Source: Certhia americana
Taxonomy: Eukaryota > Chordata > Aves > Passeriformes > Certhiidae
Direction: 5' to 3'
Assembly (NCBI GenBank): GCA_018697195.1
Contig: CM031857.1
Span: 57,980,051-58,044,050, forward strand
Length of the DNA: 64,000 nt
Part shown: positions 11,828 to 25,690 of the stretch, one piece after another
Numbering within the stretch: position 1 is the stretch's first letter
How the letters are laid out: every line of letters starts with the position of its first letter
Translations under genes and position numbers: made by a program
The notes under the pieces: model-generated
Told to the model about the DNA's origin: nothing
Databases searched by the model: none
What the model saw: only the letters and a program-made list of their open reading frames with translations

Positions 11828-14649
11828 CAACCCCTTACAGCTATGGGGTGTTCCACTGAGAGATGCACAAATTATCTATTATGCTGAGCACAGGTTTTAT
11901 CCATGCATAGAATCCAATATCTCTCCATTTGGATGAAAGTGATTACTCCTGGAAATTCCTGCAAAATATGTTTTGAGTTAAATTTTAATGATCTACTAAA
12001 TGCATGACTTTTTTATTTCATTCTTTTATATGCCATGAGTCTACTTCCTTCAACTCCATATATATTACTCTTACAGTTTATGAGTGTGTAAGCATTGGTC
12101 CACAAATACAATTCAGTCATGATTGCTTTCCTTATCATATTAAATTCAAATTTCTTTCAGTTACTCCAGTAACATCCCCTACTTTCCTTGAGGTTAAATG
12201 CATTTAATTGTGTGCATTTTGATGAAATAATTTACCCTCACTAATCTCTTTAATGATGTGTGAAGTAAATTTATTTTTTTCATAGGTGTGGCAATGATGA
12301 GCAGAGGCTGATACACTGGCTTCATCCATATTGTCTTTCTAATGCATGCCAGACATTTAACTCAATCTCTGTGCCAAGAGGTGTTGGCTAAATCATTAAT
12401 TTTTTTGCTGGTTACAGGTCTTCAGGGAACTTACCCATTTTACTTTCCAAGAGAACTAGCCGATTCACTTGTACAAAAAAAATACAGAAAATAATATCCA
12501 GTGTGAGGGGCAAATGGACTATGACTGGATAAAAAAAGTGCACTACATACTTTTTAATTAAACTGTACTTTTGAACACTTCAGAATCCTGATTTCAATAT
12601 TTCAGCGTTATGTTTTGTCTAAGTAGCTTAGAATGTAAGCTGAGTGTGTTTAGGTTGTGTGACTATCTGCCTACCCTCTTTGGAGTGTTAAAACACCTTG
12701 ATATTCCCAGAGCATATGCATTAGATAAGGCTTTATATTAAAGACAGGTGGAATATAACAAACTATGTGTATTCATTTTCAAACTAAGTAATAGCAAGGA
12801 AATAATCTGACATTTGAAGAACTCAAATAAAGCCTCATTTCCATTTGATAGATAATTAAGCAAAACTGAGTATATTTAGCACAAAACAGAATGAGAGGCA
12901 CTTCTCTCAGATTATCCAATAATTTAGGATCTGATGAAAGTAAAATTTTAGGGTTTGGTCCACATAAGACAATTCGCAGATATGTAAATACAGATTTTAA
13001 GTCTTCTCAACTAAAATCTTCATATCATTTGTATAGTCAGCAAAGTGAGATAAACTAGAGGAGAAAATGGTATCAGTATCTGTCTTGTATTTTGGGAGAA
13101 AGTGATTTTGTGTCTTAGCTACCTAATTTAAGTGTAAGGTTTATATCTGAGAAGGATGAACAGAGATAAACAGTTCTCTCCAAGTTAAGACACAATCTAT
13201 CTTCAAATACCAGGATATAAGAGCCAGACCCTGAGAATTTTGGCATGAATAAGTTAACAGCTTTTATCAAACTTCTACATAATATAATTATGTATAATTA
13301 CATTTTATAATTAGAGTCCAAATTTTTACCTGAAAGTTGTATATAAAAACCTTTTTCTTTTAGCATTTAGCTGCACCAATGTGTTCAATAAGACTGCTAT
13401 AGTGGCAATAGCCAAATTCAATTCTTCTATTTGAGGTCACTGAATTAATAGTTTTGAAGATTTTCATTGCTCTGTATGCTTCTGTCTCTGTAATAGAGCT
13501 AGCAAATGCATCTGTGTTAGCTGCAATTTCAAGAGTTTATTTCTCTTCTGGTATTTTTTCTGTACATGTTCTTCAAAGAAAATAATAAGTTCTTCACCTT
13601 CTTACGTTTGTGCATACAGAAAGTACAAGAACAGTAATAAAAGCTCTGTGGTCTGTTTGGATTATAAAAATGCAGCTTATTTCTCTGATTTGTAAAATAT
13701 CATACCTGCACATTTTTACAGGGGTCTTAAGCCTGCTAACTAAGTTTCATTTTGAAAACATCAACTTAAGATAACAGCCACAGTCAAGAATTGCAACCTT
13801 ATTCAATTTTTATTGTTTGACATTCAGAAGTAGATTTGGCTCTTTCATTCCCCTTTACTAAAATTCCAACTCTATAGATCTGTGCAGCTAAAAAACCTAA
13901 AAATGCATTTCTTTTGTGTCCACAAGTAAATATAAAAACTATAACATATGTTCTGCATGTTCATGGAGACTTAGTTTCAACCTAATTTGATTTCTCCTTC
14001 TTTTTGAAAATGTCATAACCTTCTCTTATTAGCACACCATGAGCCCTTTTCCTCTGGTATATGTTCTTTTCTTGAGGTCAGAACAGGTCATGGATTTCCC
14101 TCAAAAGGTATGGCTATCAAAGCACCAATCATCCAACAGATACATGTCATGACTATGGAGCAACGCCAGGGTGTCACTGTCATTATCCACTGGTGAAGGT
14201 CACCAGCACCATGACTTTCCTTGTACCAAGTTCAGTGTTCCGGACTCCATTAGCAGTCACGAAGTCCGGCTTTCTCAGTCCCTGGCAGTGCACCTAATAG
14301 CAATAATTAACTCTCAAAAATTCCCTTTGCATGCCTTTACTTTGAATGTTCAGGTTGAGTAGTAGCAATACATTTTTCTGTTGATATTTAACAATAAAAA
14401 ATAGTTTGTCTGAAATAAGGAGTACAAGATTCTTCAATTTCTCTCTAAAGGTCATTTTGACCAATTACATTACAAAAGGAAGGTGAAAAAAAAATGAAGT
14501 AACACTTATTGTAATTCCTAATTGTGGTTCATCACAAACTGGATTTCATCTGTGAATGTCGTTTTGCTTTCTTATAAGAATGTGCTTAGATGTTGAATTG
14601 TGCTATTTCTGTATAAAATATCCAGATGTAAATGTGAATAAAGGTAGTG
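11828..14649. other. Unique non-coding DNA
   Basis: AT-rich DNA with no gene or recognisable mobile element. CpG very sparse. Nothing further seen. Confidence 0.65.
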
Positions 14650-15186
14650 ATTCATAGGAACATAGAACCATAGAAAGGGTTGGGTTGGAAATTACATTGA
14701 CCTGAATACAGTTCCAACCTCCCTTACATAGACAGAGACGTTACCCACAAAACCAGATTGCTCAGCTCACCATCTAACCTGGTCTTGAACACTTACCTGC
14801 AGCTTCTCTGGGAATCATGTTCCAGTGCCTCACCATGCTCTGAGTAAAGATTTTCTCTCTATCATCTACTCTAAATCTCCTCTTTAGTTAAAACCGGTCT
14901 TGACCTATGCGTATCAGCCCATGTAATAAAGTCAGCCTTGCACTTTATTTTAAGACCCCTTTAGGTACTGGAAGGACACAGTAAGGTCTTCCAAGGTCCT
15001 TCTTTTCTCTGGGTTGAACAACCCCAGTTCCCTCATCCTGTTTTCATAGGAGAGGTGCTTTAACCTTCACATTATCTTTGTGGCCTCCTCTGGGCCTGCT
15101 CCAACAGGTCCTTGTCCCTCTTGTGCTGAGAACCCCAGAGATGGATGCAGCACTCCAGGTGGGGTTTCAGGAGAGCAGTGCAGACA
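14650..15186 (-). mobile_element. CR1 LINE 3' fragment, antisense
   Basis: The left edge is the inverted CR1 terminus (ATAGAACCATAGAAAGGG), followed by GGTTGGGTTGGAAATTAC, the typical start of CR1 tails read in reverse. Next come blocks on the plan of TTCCAGTGCCTCACCATGCT, AACCCCAGTTCCCTCATCCT and GATGCAGCACTCCAGGTGGG. It is a 5'-truncated copy of about 540 bases with no intact reverse transcriptase frame. Divergence is moderate. Confidence 0.93.
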
Positions 15187-17511
15187 CATGTTTTCATTGA
15201 GGCAATTATGTATAAGTAAGGCTGTATTTTATCTCCTTTCTTTCTTCCTTTTAATAATTTTAGATTTCAAGTTGCAATCTTCCTGAACTCTTTCTCACTA
15301 AAAAATATTTCAGCATGAATTCTTTCAAAAACTGTATTAGAAGAAAATAGCTCTCCAACAAATGCTGGCTTTGTTGCAAATAAATTCTTTACAACATTCT
15401 TGCAATCTATCTGGTTCAGCCAGACTTTGTGAGAAAAAAACTAGAAGAAAAAACAGATCTAATAAATTTTATGCACTATTAATTGGGTGGCTTAGAGTAG
15501 ATATACCCTTTCTGCAGGAAAAAAATCTAAATCAGCTCTAACAGTAATATCTTGTAAAAGTTTCATGCTCTAAAAAGTTGATGACTATTTTATAAATAAT
15601 TTTAAAGATTTTTTTGCTACCTTTACATATTTCACTGAATGTACATTCTACCTATTATGGTCTGTCTGCTTTACTGTTTGGAAATTTTTTTTTTTTTATT
15701 CTCCACTTGGGCAATTATATTCCTCTTAAGGAGATGAAAGATAAAGCACTGTAACAGGAGTAGCACAGTAGAAACCCTCCTGTTGGTGTTGAACAGCTTT
15801 CATAGTCCATACCAGGGGTGTCTGCATTTAAAAGCTGAGTGGAAAGAAGAAATAAATACAGTATTTTTAATTTCTGCACTTCTGTGTCTGTGCATGGTTA
15901 GTGAAAGCTTGGGAGAGTTTTTTGCAGTTCCTAGGGAATTTGGTTGGGCTTTTGTTCATGAAAATTGAAGAAAGTTCACAATGCAAAATGGTATGAAAAG
16001 CAGAGTATTTTCTTGAGGAAAGACACTGGTGTGTAACCACCTGGTAGTGAAGATGAACACCAGTCCAGCTGCTCATCTGAAAATTATAACAGTTTCTGAT
16101 ATTTTTTTTATTACAGAGAAGCTTGTGTTTCTTGTAGATATCTTGTAGGTTTCTGTATAACACACAGAAGGGAAAAGTGTGTATCTTCAATAAGCCTTAG
16201 GAGAACAACTTGCAGAAATAAAAGTTTTGTAGGTAATAAATATGTCAGTCACATTTAGCCTGCAAAGGGATCTTGCTCCTATGTTGTTATTCTTCACTTT
16301 TGCTTACCAAGCTCTGAGTTCTAAATCACTGTGAACAGCATGTTGTTTTTGATTTGGGAGTATGTGCATACACTCCACAGTGAGCATAGGCCCCTTTCTC
16401 TGATTTTTTCTACAGCATACAGGAACTGGGTTTCAATCTGTAGTTTTTTAGAGCATAATGTTCTCATAGGGCAATTTAGCCAAGTTTGTGTGATTTTATT
16501 GTATTGTATTCCAGCAGAAACATTCAGAAATTTTGACTCCAGCCTGAAAAATCACATTTAGGGTGGCTTTTTGACTGATTCTAACACTAAATTCATGTCT
16601 TAAATTCAGCCTCAGCTGTGAAAGATGTGAATTTGCCTAATGAAAAATTAAAATATAGCACCTGCTATAATCACTTGATTCCAGAAAATGAGGTTATAAG
16701 GCAAAAAAATTCAAAAACATACACTCACATTCCCCCACACCTCAAAGCATTACACTTTAAAACCATCCTCAGAGCCATAAGGGAAATTAAGAATTGTCTG
16801 TTTCTTACATCCTTGTCCCTAAACTGAGGAATAAAAAAGAAAATCTGTTTCTGGCAAAACATAGGCTTGATGCCTTGTATCATTTTTAAGTATTAAAATA
16901 TATTAATATTAATGCATTATTGGAATATAAAACATTAAGATAAAATAAATCATTTTCCCATATGGGAGGAGAAGAACTGAAAAACATTTTGAAAGAAATT
17001 CAAGAACAAGATAATTCTGGTTTGTTTGTTGTTCTTTTTTTTTTTTTTTTTTTTTATGAAGAAACACTACATTGACCTAATTTTAAGACGTTTTATGAAG
17101 ATCAACCTAATATTCCAGACGTTTAAAGGATGAATAGTTTTTTCTCTTTTTCATGCTGTACAAATAAGTCGATACTCACCTTTCACTCTAAAAGAATTTA
17201 ATTCAGTAATGTGATATCTACACAGCAGAGCCTAAGAGCACATCCCAATTCCAAGGTCTCTGTGCCTGTGCTGGGCATGTCCTGAATCCACACTAGGATG
17301 CTGCATATGCATAGGAGTCACTCCTTTCTGCTATGGCTTCATCATAAAGAAATAATTTGCAAAGGATGAGATTGGAACTGTGATGCACACTGGCCATGTC
17401 TACAGTACTGATTAAAACAGGATTAGAAACCACATCACATGGTTCAGGACTGTTGGTATCCATGTTACTGAAACCTCTTGCTAGCAGATGTAACTTGGAG
17501 AGGCTTTTGGT

Positions 17512-17690
17512 AAAAAAAAAAAAAAAAGAACCCCCCCAAAACAACAACAAGAAGAAACCTCCACAAACAAACAAAACCCCAAAAACCTAACAAACAAATA
17601 ATACGACAAAACAAACAAAAAGCAAACAACCCCCCTCCTCCCCCAAAAAAAGAAAAACCAAAGCAAAAACCCCTCCCAAAACCCAAAAAT
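17512..17690 (-). repeat. A/C-rich low-complexity tract (T/G on minus)
   Basis: Begins with A16, then CCCCCCC and CAAACAAAC-, AACAACAAG- and CCCAAAAA-type units up to 17690. It is the reverse-strand counterpart of the T/G tracts. Minus-strand reading gives Phe/Gly/Leu-rich frames that are artefacts. Confidence 0.9.
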
Positions 17691-18902
17691 GTGCAATCCA
17701 ACAATTCAGTGGTGTGGGTGAGCAAGGATTTATGTCTCAGGATCACCCCCCAGCTTCTTTTTCTTTAATAGTGCACAATGTACCTCTCTGCCTGCTCTCG
17801 ATGGTCAGTGAACCTGAGATGGGTCACAGCAGGAATCAACAAATACAGCCAAAGATGAAGATATGGCAAATATAGAAGAAGAAATAACATTTGGGTTCAA
17901 AGCTCTGAGTGTTAACAACAGAACCATACTTGGTTTGAACCTCAGCATGTGCAAAGAGAAAACACAGTTTCTCTATTTTGTATTGTGTTCCCATCTGAAA
18001 GCCCTGGCTGAGAGTTATGGCCTGAATGAGGAGCCACTGGTCAGCACCCTGAATGCTGTGGGTAGGGGCAGTACAACAGTCATGAGGAAATAAAAGGAGA
18101 TCTGAGATGACAGGCTCTTCCAGCATTCTTAGCCTCTCTTATCTTTAGACATTCCTTGGATCTCAGTTGTCAAGAAAACAAAATCATCATCTCTGAAGAA
18201 ATCAGGCTGAAGTTGAACCACTTCTGCATCTCCTTAAAATACACTGAATTTTCAAAAGCTCTGCAAAAATCAGCTGAAAGTGTTCTCCTGTGTGTGGCTA
18301 CATGGCTTGTTGAATTCATTTTTTTAATAGTTTTGATGAGTCTGAATATTGTGTTTGCAAGCCTGATCTATCAAATCTTTCTGTCTGACCTTGTTGTATG
18401 TAATTGGGGGTGTAATAGGCAGATGTTTTGGGAAATTGCAGCTTTGCTCAGCTGGCAGGCAGATTCCAATCAGATTTTGTTCATCATGCTCTGAGTTTTA
18501 CTTAGCTCTTGTCCCCCTTTCCTTTGTGCTTGTGACTGCTTAAAATATAAAAATGGTAAGGCAGGCTCTCTGGAAAAGGGAATCAAGGCATCTATTCATG
18601 GGCATAGTGATGTAAAATGCAAAGATGGCACCAGCATTCTCCTTGCCATTGCACCTTTGCCCTGAGCAAAACGAGAGCATCTTGTGAGTGTAGGGCAAAG
18701 CTGCTTCAAATTATGTGTTAAATTTTGCTCTAAATTACACAATTTTGTTAGAAGTTGCTGGAGGCCTATTCTGCCTGCTTGTCCAAGATACTATCTTAGC
18801 ACAGGTCAGGCAGACTTAGTCTGTTTCTGCAAAGGGAGCTCATCTCAATATAATCCCCTGAGCACTGAGTCAGCTAAATTGATAATGCAAATGCTCTTCT
18901 GA

Positions 18903-18998
18903 GCTTTTAGGGGGCGGTTGTGTGTTGGGGTGCTTTTGTTTTCGGTTTTTGTTTTTTTCTTTTTAGTTTCATTTTGGGTTTTTTGTGGGGTTTGTTTT
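18903..18998 (+). repeat. T/G-rich low-complexity tract
   Basis: Starts with GCTTTTAGGGGGCGG and continues with TTTTG, GGGTTTTTTG and GTGGGG units. Same compositional class as the tract at 9361-9489. Confidence 0.85.
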
Positions 18999-20507
18999 TA
19001 AATAAATATAGCTAATATAATTTGCTTCTTTTGTGCTTGGAGGTCATAGGCACTTCTCTTGCTTGATCCATTAAATTTTATTTTGAGCAACAGAGCAGTA
19101 CTATGAAATCTGAACTCAGTATAAGTCAATGCAGTTAATTTTATGAGACACTTAAAGGATGTAGTTATATTGCATGTAATCCCTAAGCATATGTGTTGGC
19201 TGTGACTTTCAGTACTTTTGTGTAAAACATTTCTGAGCTTAAATTTAGTCATTACTTCCCATAATAAGGTTTTTTGAATTTACAGATGAGGTAAAGCCAG
19301 AATTTTTAGATCATAAGCTATGCAATGGTAATTACTTTCCTAAGAGTCTCTCCCTTAGAAATCAGTGGGATTTCTCCAGGCTAGGATGTCTGCTATCAAC
19401 TTGGGTCACTGCAGTGGGTCCTTGCAGCCCTTCAGCAGCAGCTCTGGACCAGCTAAGGAAGCCAATATTATCTTTGTGCTTGCTGCCTGCAAAACAAGGA
19501 TTATTTGTTTGTGAGCAGTTAAAGAGTAACAGGCACAGGAACACCTTACAACCCAGTATCACAACAAAGAGGAGTTTTTTCCTACACTACAGTTCTGAAA
19601 GAAAATGTACTTCTCTTAAATACCTACAAAGATCACTAAAAATTGTTGGAACAAATTTTTTTTATCCTTTTCTTTGCTGAGCTTTCAAATTAAAATGTTT
19701 TCTCTGAGACACAAATATAATCTCCTTTGTAATTTAATGTCCTGGTGATATCGTTAGGCCCAATAACAGCTGTGATTTCTTTAGGGAGAGTTTAATCAGT
19801 TTGTTGTGACATGGTACCAGGAACTCAATTGTGATTGATCGCTATTGCTCAAAAACTGGCCAGAAGTGAGTCTGAGCAAATCATTTAAACAGTGTCTCAG
19901 AGCTGCAGAACCTCAAACAATGAGAGGCCTCTTGAAACTGGCAGAAATATTAGCAGGCCTCAGGAATGGAAAGGTTTCCAGTGGCTCTGTAAATATTGCC
20001 TTCAGCATGGCCAAGGGAACTTCTGTTATCCCTTTACTCTGTGCATTGGTTTTTGAAACTGGATGAAAGATAAAGCAGATCACTCTCTGAGGCCGTCTTA
20101 CTACTAGTAGAGTGTCAGAGAATTTTTAGAAAATTTTAATAATATTCTTTTAATAAAAAATAATTTTCTGTAGTTCTGCTTGTCTGTATCAGTAGGGGCT
20201 TTTTCCCTTTTCATAGATTCAGATAATCCAAGAGATCTTTATGCACATTGATGATTAACTTACATGTATCCTGACTACAACATTTTTTCAGTGATGCTAT
20301 ATTTAATCAGTATTTCATGGCTGATCTAGGGATTGCTCTTTAAAACACTGAATCCAGGGCATCAATTCATCAAGGCAAATTATTCCAAGGTAAATTATTT
20401 TGGTGGTTATTTACCTTTGTAGTGGTTACATAGAAGATTCCACTTTCAGTCACTAGGTCTTGTTGCACTTCTGCATCATGCCTTTACTGAGTGAAATCTT
20501 CTTTGAT

Positions 20508-20760
20508 GTAACTAACAAGCAATAAGACAAGAGGAAGCAGCCTCAAGTAGTGCCAGGGGAAAAAGAATCTTCATTGAAAGGGTTATCAAGCATTGGAGCA
20601 GGCTCCTCAGGGAAGTGGTTGAGTCACCATCCCTGCAGCTATTTAAAAAAGTGGATGTAGCAGTTGGAAGTATGGTTTAGCATCAGATTTGGCAGTGCTC
20701 GGTTAACACTTGGACTTGAGGATCCTAAAGGGTGTTTTACTACCTACAGGATTCTATGAC
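20508..20760 (+). mobile_element. CR1 LINE 3' terminus, sense
   Basis: Follows the CR1 tail order: AATAAGACAAGAGGAAGCAG, GAAAGGGTTATCAAGCATTG, GTGGTTGAGTCACCATCCCT, TTGGCAGTGCTCGGTTAACA, then GGATTCTATGAC at the 3' end. It has only one copy of the short terminal repeat. About 250 bases, 5'-truncated. Confidence 0.95.
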
Positions 20761-23700
20761 TTTACTCATACAAAAAGATCCCTGAATTATTCCTCTGGTT
20801 GCTGGCAATCAGAGAGAAACTAATCTCTGTGCCAGCATACTTTAACCATTTCCATTACCAGTGCCATAAAATGGTTTGCTGGGGGCTCCTTCTTTTGAGA
20901 TGATCCAAAATCATTATAATGTAAAATACCCTAATATGGACATAATCACAACATCAACACTTGCCCTATGCCTTTCAGAATCTATTTGTGTCTCAATAGA
21001 TTGTCTGCACTTACTACTAGTAATTGTGCAGTTCTGTTGACAGTGATCAAATGCTTTATTTTTGTCTTTTTCTGGGTAATAGAACTAAATCAAACTTCTT
21101 TAATAACTGTTTAAATAAATATTTTTCTCACCCAATAAATTTTTGTCTAAGCCCTAATTTTCACTCTCTTTCTTTTTTTTTTTCTTTGTAATTTGGACAT
21201 TAAAATCACACATAATATTCCAGTAATAGCTTTACTAGTGCTGTAGATCAGCTTTCTATTTCTACTCAATATTTCTTTATTTATGCATACAAGGATCACA
21301 GCTGCTTATCCAAATATTGTATTAAAGTAAGAGCTCATCACCATGAGCTACTTAGTTTCCCCAAATACCTGTTTCCTAAGTCATTTATTTCTAAAATACT
21401 GCCCTTTATGCTACATATTTTTTGTCTTCAAATGGTAAAATAGAGAAACAGGAACATATAAGGGGTAAGAAAAACAACTCTGAAAAGAAGAAATATTGAA
21501 AAAATTTGAAGACCAGTTAAAAACGCAAAGAAGGGAAGTACTTTCATATGTAAGAGTTAAAACTACTTTCTTGGTCACCTTTCCAAAAGTCAGAGGTAAG
21601 AAACTATATGCCAGCAATTCTTTCCCAAGTAATTCAAATGTTTGCAAGGCTAAAAGACTTCAGGAATTTGATGCCCACAATATTTTATTCCATTTTCTGT
21701 GAAACAAATATTTAGCTCCCTCTACCAATTTAATCTTTTCCTAGGTTGTTAATTTTACATAATGCAATTTGGGTTTTACATATTTAAACCAGATAATTTT
21801 GAATATATTATAAAAATTTGCACATCTTGTCAAACATTATGACTCTTCTGTAATGAAATGCGCTCACTATATTTCAGCCAGGCCAAGGCAGAAAAGAGCA
21901 GCTTTCTAATTCCCCACTGGAAGCACTTATTCAAGAATGTAAAAAAGGACAAGCAAAATTTGTAAGACAGGAGAACTTCTGACAGCAGATGTAGAACTGA
22001 AAACAGGATGAGGATGAAAGAAGATTCTGGTAACTTATCAAATCAGCATGTTTGTTGATTTCCATTTAGCTTTGAAATGAAAGATCATAATCATATAAAA
22101 AACCCCAATAGGCATCAATGAGAGCATGCCAGGAGCATACTCAAGATGGTATTACTAGAGTAATAATATTGCAACTAAATTGGGATGTAATGGCAAAAAA
22201 TGCTCCATATAACACTGCAGAGATACAGGGGAAAAGAGAGAGAAGCAGGAAAGAAAACGATAATAGCCAAATTTTTCAGAATAGTTAAATTTAGATGAGG
22301 GGAAAAGTACAGCAGAGTTATATTGGTCTAGGAGAGGAAGGATATCTAGGACTGGAAGATATTCATATTAAAGACATCTATTTTTCATTAGACAAATCCA
22401 ATCCTTTTATTTCTTCTGTTAAAATTGGACTCTAGTCACAGATTACTTTGATATCTTTCTGTCCATTTATTTCCTTGATATTCCAAATTAGATTTATTGG
22501 AAGCTATTGAAATGACTTTTTGTGTTTCCTGACTGAATTAAGTAATACTTTTGGTGTGTTTTTGTTTAATAAAAGAATGTAGAATTTTCCCTTTTACATT
22601 TTGAACGGCAAATCTCTCTTTTGAGAATGCTTATTGTAAATACCCTACTGCTCCTACATTTGATATAACCTTTTCCAGGTTTTGAAGTGGTAGCTATGAA
22701 GACAGGGAGAAAGAGAAGAGATGAGAACATAGGCAAGTTTTTAAACAATGCACATATTAGTTAACAAAAGTATTAATAACAGGAGTGTGTATTAAAGTCT
22801 GTGATACAATTCAAATCAGTAACTACAAAAGTGTTTTCTATTATGAACAAGACTCAAAATTCCACCAAAGCAGTTTTCGGAGGATTTTTGTGACTTCACA
22901 GAAGTAATGAGGCACCTTATATTCTCAGTTTTTTTAAAATAAAGACAATAATTTTCTTGTGCAGCTAGATGTGGTATGATACACATGGTTTCAACACACT
23001 TTGGGTCTTCATATGTAAGGAGATAAGTAAGTCATATTCTTTTGTGTCATAACTATTAAATTACTTGAACTGAGATTGTCAGCTTTTGAACAATTTCATT
23101 CTTAAGATATGCATTTCCTATAGAAAACAAAATAGATGAGCAAGTGGCTGGCACAGAAGAGATGTGATGGAGTTATGTCATCATAAAAGCTTGCAAAGAA
23201 CCAGAGAAAATGGATTAGAATTAAATAAATAATTTCCTTTACTCCTTCTGGAAGTGGCCTGAACTGTGGGAACTAAAAGGTCCCAAGGAACAGATTTAAA
23301 AAAAAAAGCTATTGGTAGAAGAATGGGAAGATTAGACAGTGATGACCCGCAAATAGATAGACATGAAGAGAGAAAGAGAGAGAGTGACAGAAAAAGAGAA
23401 AAGGGAAAATTAGTTAATGTTCATAGGGGAATTCATGTATTAGGCAATGAATAAAAGTATTGACAGTAGCAAGTAAAACTCTGAAGCTGAGTCTGGCAAA
23501 GGGGAAGCAGAAAATATAAGCTCTTGGCAAAGAAGAGAAAGGAAACTGACCCTGTTGTCTGGGAACAGGCTGTCAGAGAAAGACAAATCCATTATATCCA
23601 TGGGCAATTCTGGATGCCTGAAGGGATGAATATGGGTTTAAAAGGATGAAAGACATGGATAGATGTAAATGAAGGATATGAGGCCTAGAGTAAGGTATGG

Positions 23701-25539
23701 ATGTTAAAGAAATAGGTACAGAGTAGGAAAGTTTGTCAGTAGCTAGGTAAGAAGTTGTTTGAGGTGGTGCTGAAAGAGATTATAAGTCTTTGGAAAAGAA
23801 AATCGCACTGCTATAAGGAGCAGGGTACAAAGTCTGGTTAGAAGTAACCTGAGAAACCATAAGAGAAGACTAAAGACTGACAGCCTGAAAACCAGAAAAA
23901 GGAATGAAAGCTAAGTGAAAGCTTAAAAAGCTGAAGAATCTTCAAATCTTGTTACCCAGTGTTAGGCAACAAAATGGTTGTATGGCTCAAAAATAGAAAG
24001 AAACTCAAAGAAACTAGAGAGGATGTACAATACATAGAATTCTAGTTTGGTTAAAAAAGGCATGCCGGTCTAGTGGAGAGAGAGAATTTTCAGGATATGT
24101 TCATTGCTGAAAAAGGCAAAAATAGTAAATACAGTAAAGCATTCAATATATTTTCACCAATCTGTTTTATAATCTACTACAGAAATTTCAAAATGACGGT
24201 CACGTGGTTCCCAGAAGACACTCTCATATGCTTTTGAGATCATCCAACTCTGTTTATGCAATATCTATTCTATGTAAGAAAGTAACTCTTTATTATCCAA
24301 AGGTAACTTTCTGATGTTATCTTTCTGTTAATATTACTTTAATATATGAGCCAGAGCACATTATTTGTATCTTCCATGAACATTGGAAAAAATAATTGTC
24401 TTATGCATACTGTGACTTGGAAGATGTCCAAAATTAGCTGGACTGAGGGTATGAAAGTACCAGAATAATTTATCATTTCCAAAGTGAGATTGAGATTTTG
24501 TGATGTCATTCTTGCACCAAACATCGCAGAATTTTCCCACTGTAAAATGAAATGCATCTTTGCAATTGGGATGAAGTGATTTTTAAGGAGCTTAGCTCTT
24601 GAGAACTGCATTTGCAGACTTGAGGAGATATTGGGATTTTTCAAGCGACTTAAACATTTTTAAAAGAAATCTTTGTAATGACAATTGCTGCCTTTCTTCC
24701 ACTATGTAATCATTCAGCCATGATTACACTCAATCATTCAATCACTTCCATCCTTGACAGAAGACATGAAGAACATGTAAACTACTTGCCCAACCATCAG
24801 CCCCCGCTGAAGATCGATGTTGTACAAGAGAAGATGTTTGAGGCAGTACACTTGGAATAGTGCCCAGAGACCCTCATCTGGAAAAATTAGCTGAGACTCC
24901 TTTAAATAGCTAATGATGTCTGGAGAGCTGAAGACCTGACCTTATCTGAGGGTGTGTGTTCAGGTGGGCTGAGGAGCTCAGCAGTCTGCATTACCAGCAA
25001 TCACTAGATCTCCACTGTCTGCAGTAGAAGTTTAAATGCTATGGCTGATAGGCAGACACCTATATTGAGACACCCAGAGAATCTAAAATCTGCAGAATTT
25101 GGAAGTGCCTGACCACATCATGGTACACCCTTTGAGATTAGAGTGTGTCCTAGCTATGCTTCAGTTGCCATTTTAGAAAGTGGCCTATGAGCATCTCTCA
25201 TAGGCCCTATTTTTCATTTCTGTTCATTTTAGGGTAAACTTATTTTAAAGTTTTAGCTTAGATCAGTAATAAGCTTTTGGACTGTGCCTTCTGGTTGTTC
25301 TCATCTACTGTATTTGGGTTTTTATTATGAAACTGTCCTAGATTACAAAATATGTTTCCTTTTGCATTAAATTTAAGCAGAATATAACTTCAGTAAATGT
25401 ATTTGAAGCTTTGTAGCCACAAACGTGAATTTTATCATCAGACCAGATTATAGACCTCTGAATTGTGTACTGACCACCCACTGTTTCACTCTACAGATTT
25501 GCCTCTGTAAGTTAGGACTGTACCTTGTGTTGCAACAAA
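20761..25539. other. Unique non-coding DNA
   Basis: No gene or classified repeat seen. Contains a purine-rich stretch around 23355-23410 (GAGAGAAAGAGAGAGAGTG) and otherwise ordinary AT-rich sequence. Confidence 0.65.
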
Positions 25540-25690
25540 AGAAGCATCACCAGCAGGTCAAGGGAGATGAATCTTCCCTCTTCTTCACCCTCATGAAAAC
25601 CCACCTGGAATACTGCCTCCAACTCTGGGGACCCAGCACAAGAAAGGCATGAACCTGTTGGAGTGGGTCCAGAGGAGATGAGGAAAATGC
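25540..25690 (+). mobile_element. CR1 LINE fragment, sense
   Basis: Matches the plan of the CR1 reverse-transcriptase C-terminal coding and early 3' region: CATCACCAGCAGGTCAAGGG, then ACCCACCTGGAATACTGCCT, AACTCTGGGGACCCAGCACA and GTTGGAGTGGGTCCAGAGGA. Truncated at both ends and frame-broken. The weaker similarity to about 25735 may be further CR1. Confidence 0.88.

Larger units (their letters stand above)
15187..20507. other. Unique non-coding DNA with simple tracts
   Basis: No supported gene. Holds a T20-class run at about 17036-17056, an A/C tract (17512-17690) and a T/G tract (18903-18998). Open frames at 17863-18093 and 19845-20066 (about 75 codons each) have no recognised family and no flanking splice support. 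Confidence 0.6.

Noticed and set aside
17863..18093. 76-codon open frame
   Set aside because: No recognised family, no splice sites that bracket it convincingly, and a length expected by chance in 64 kb.
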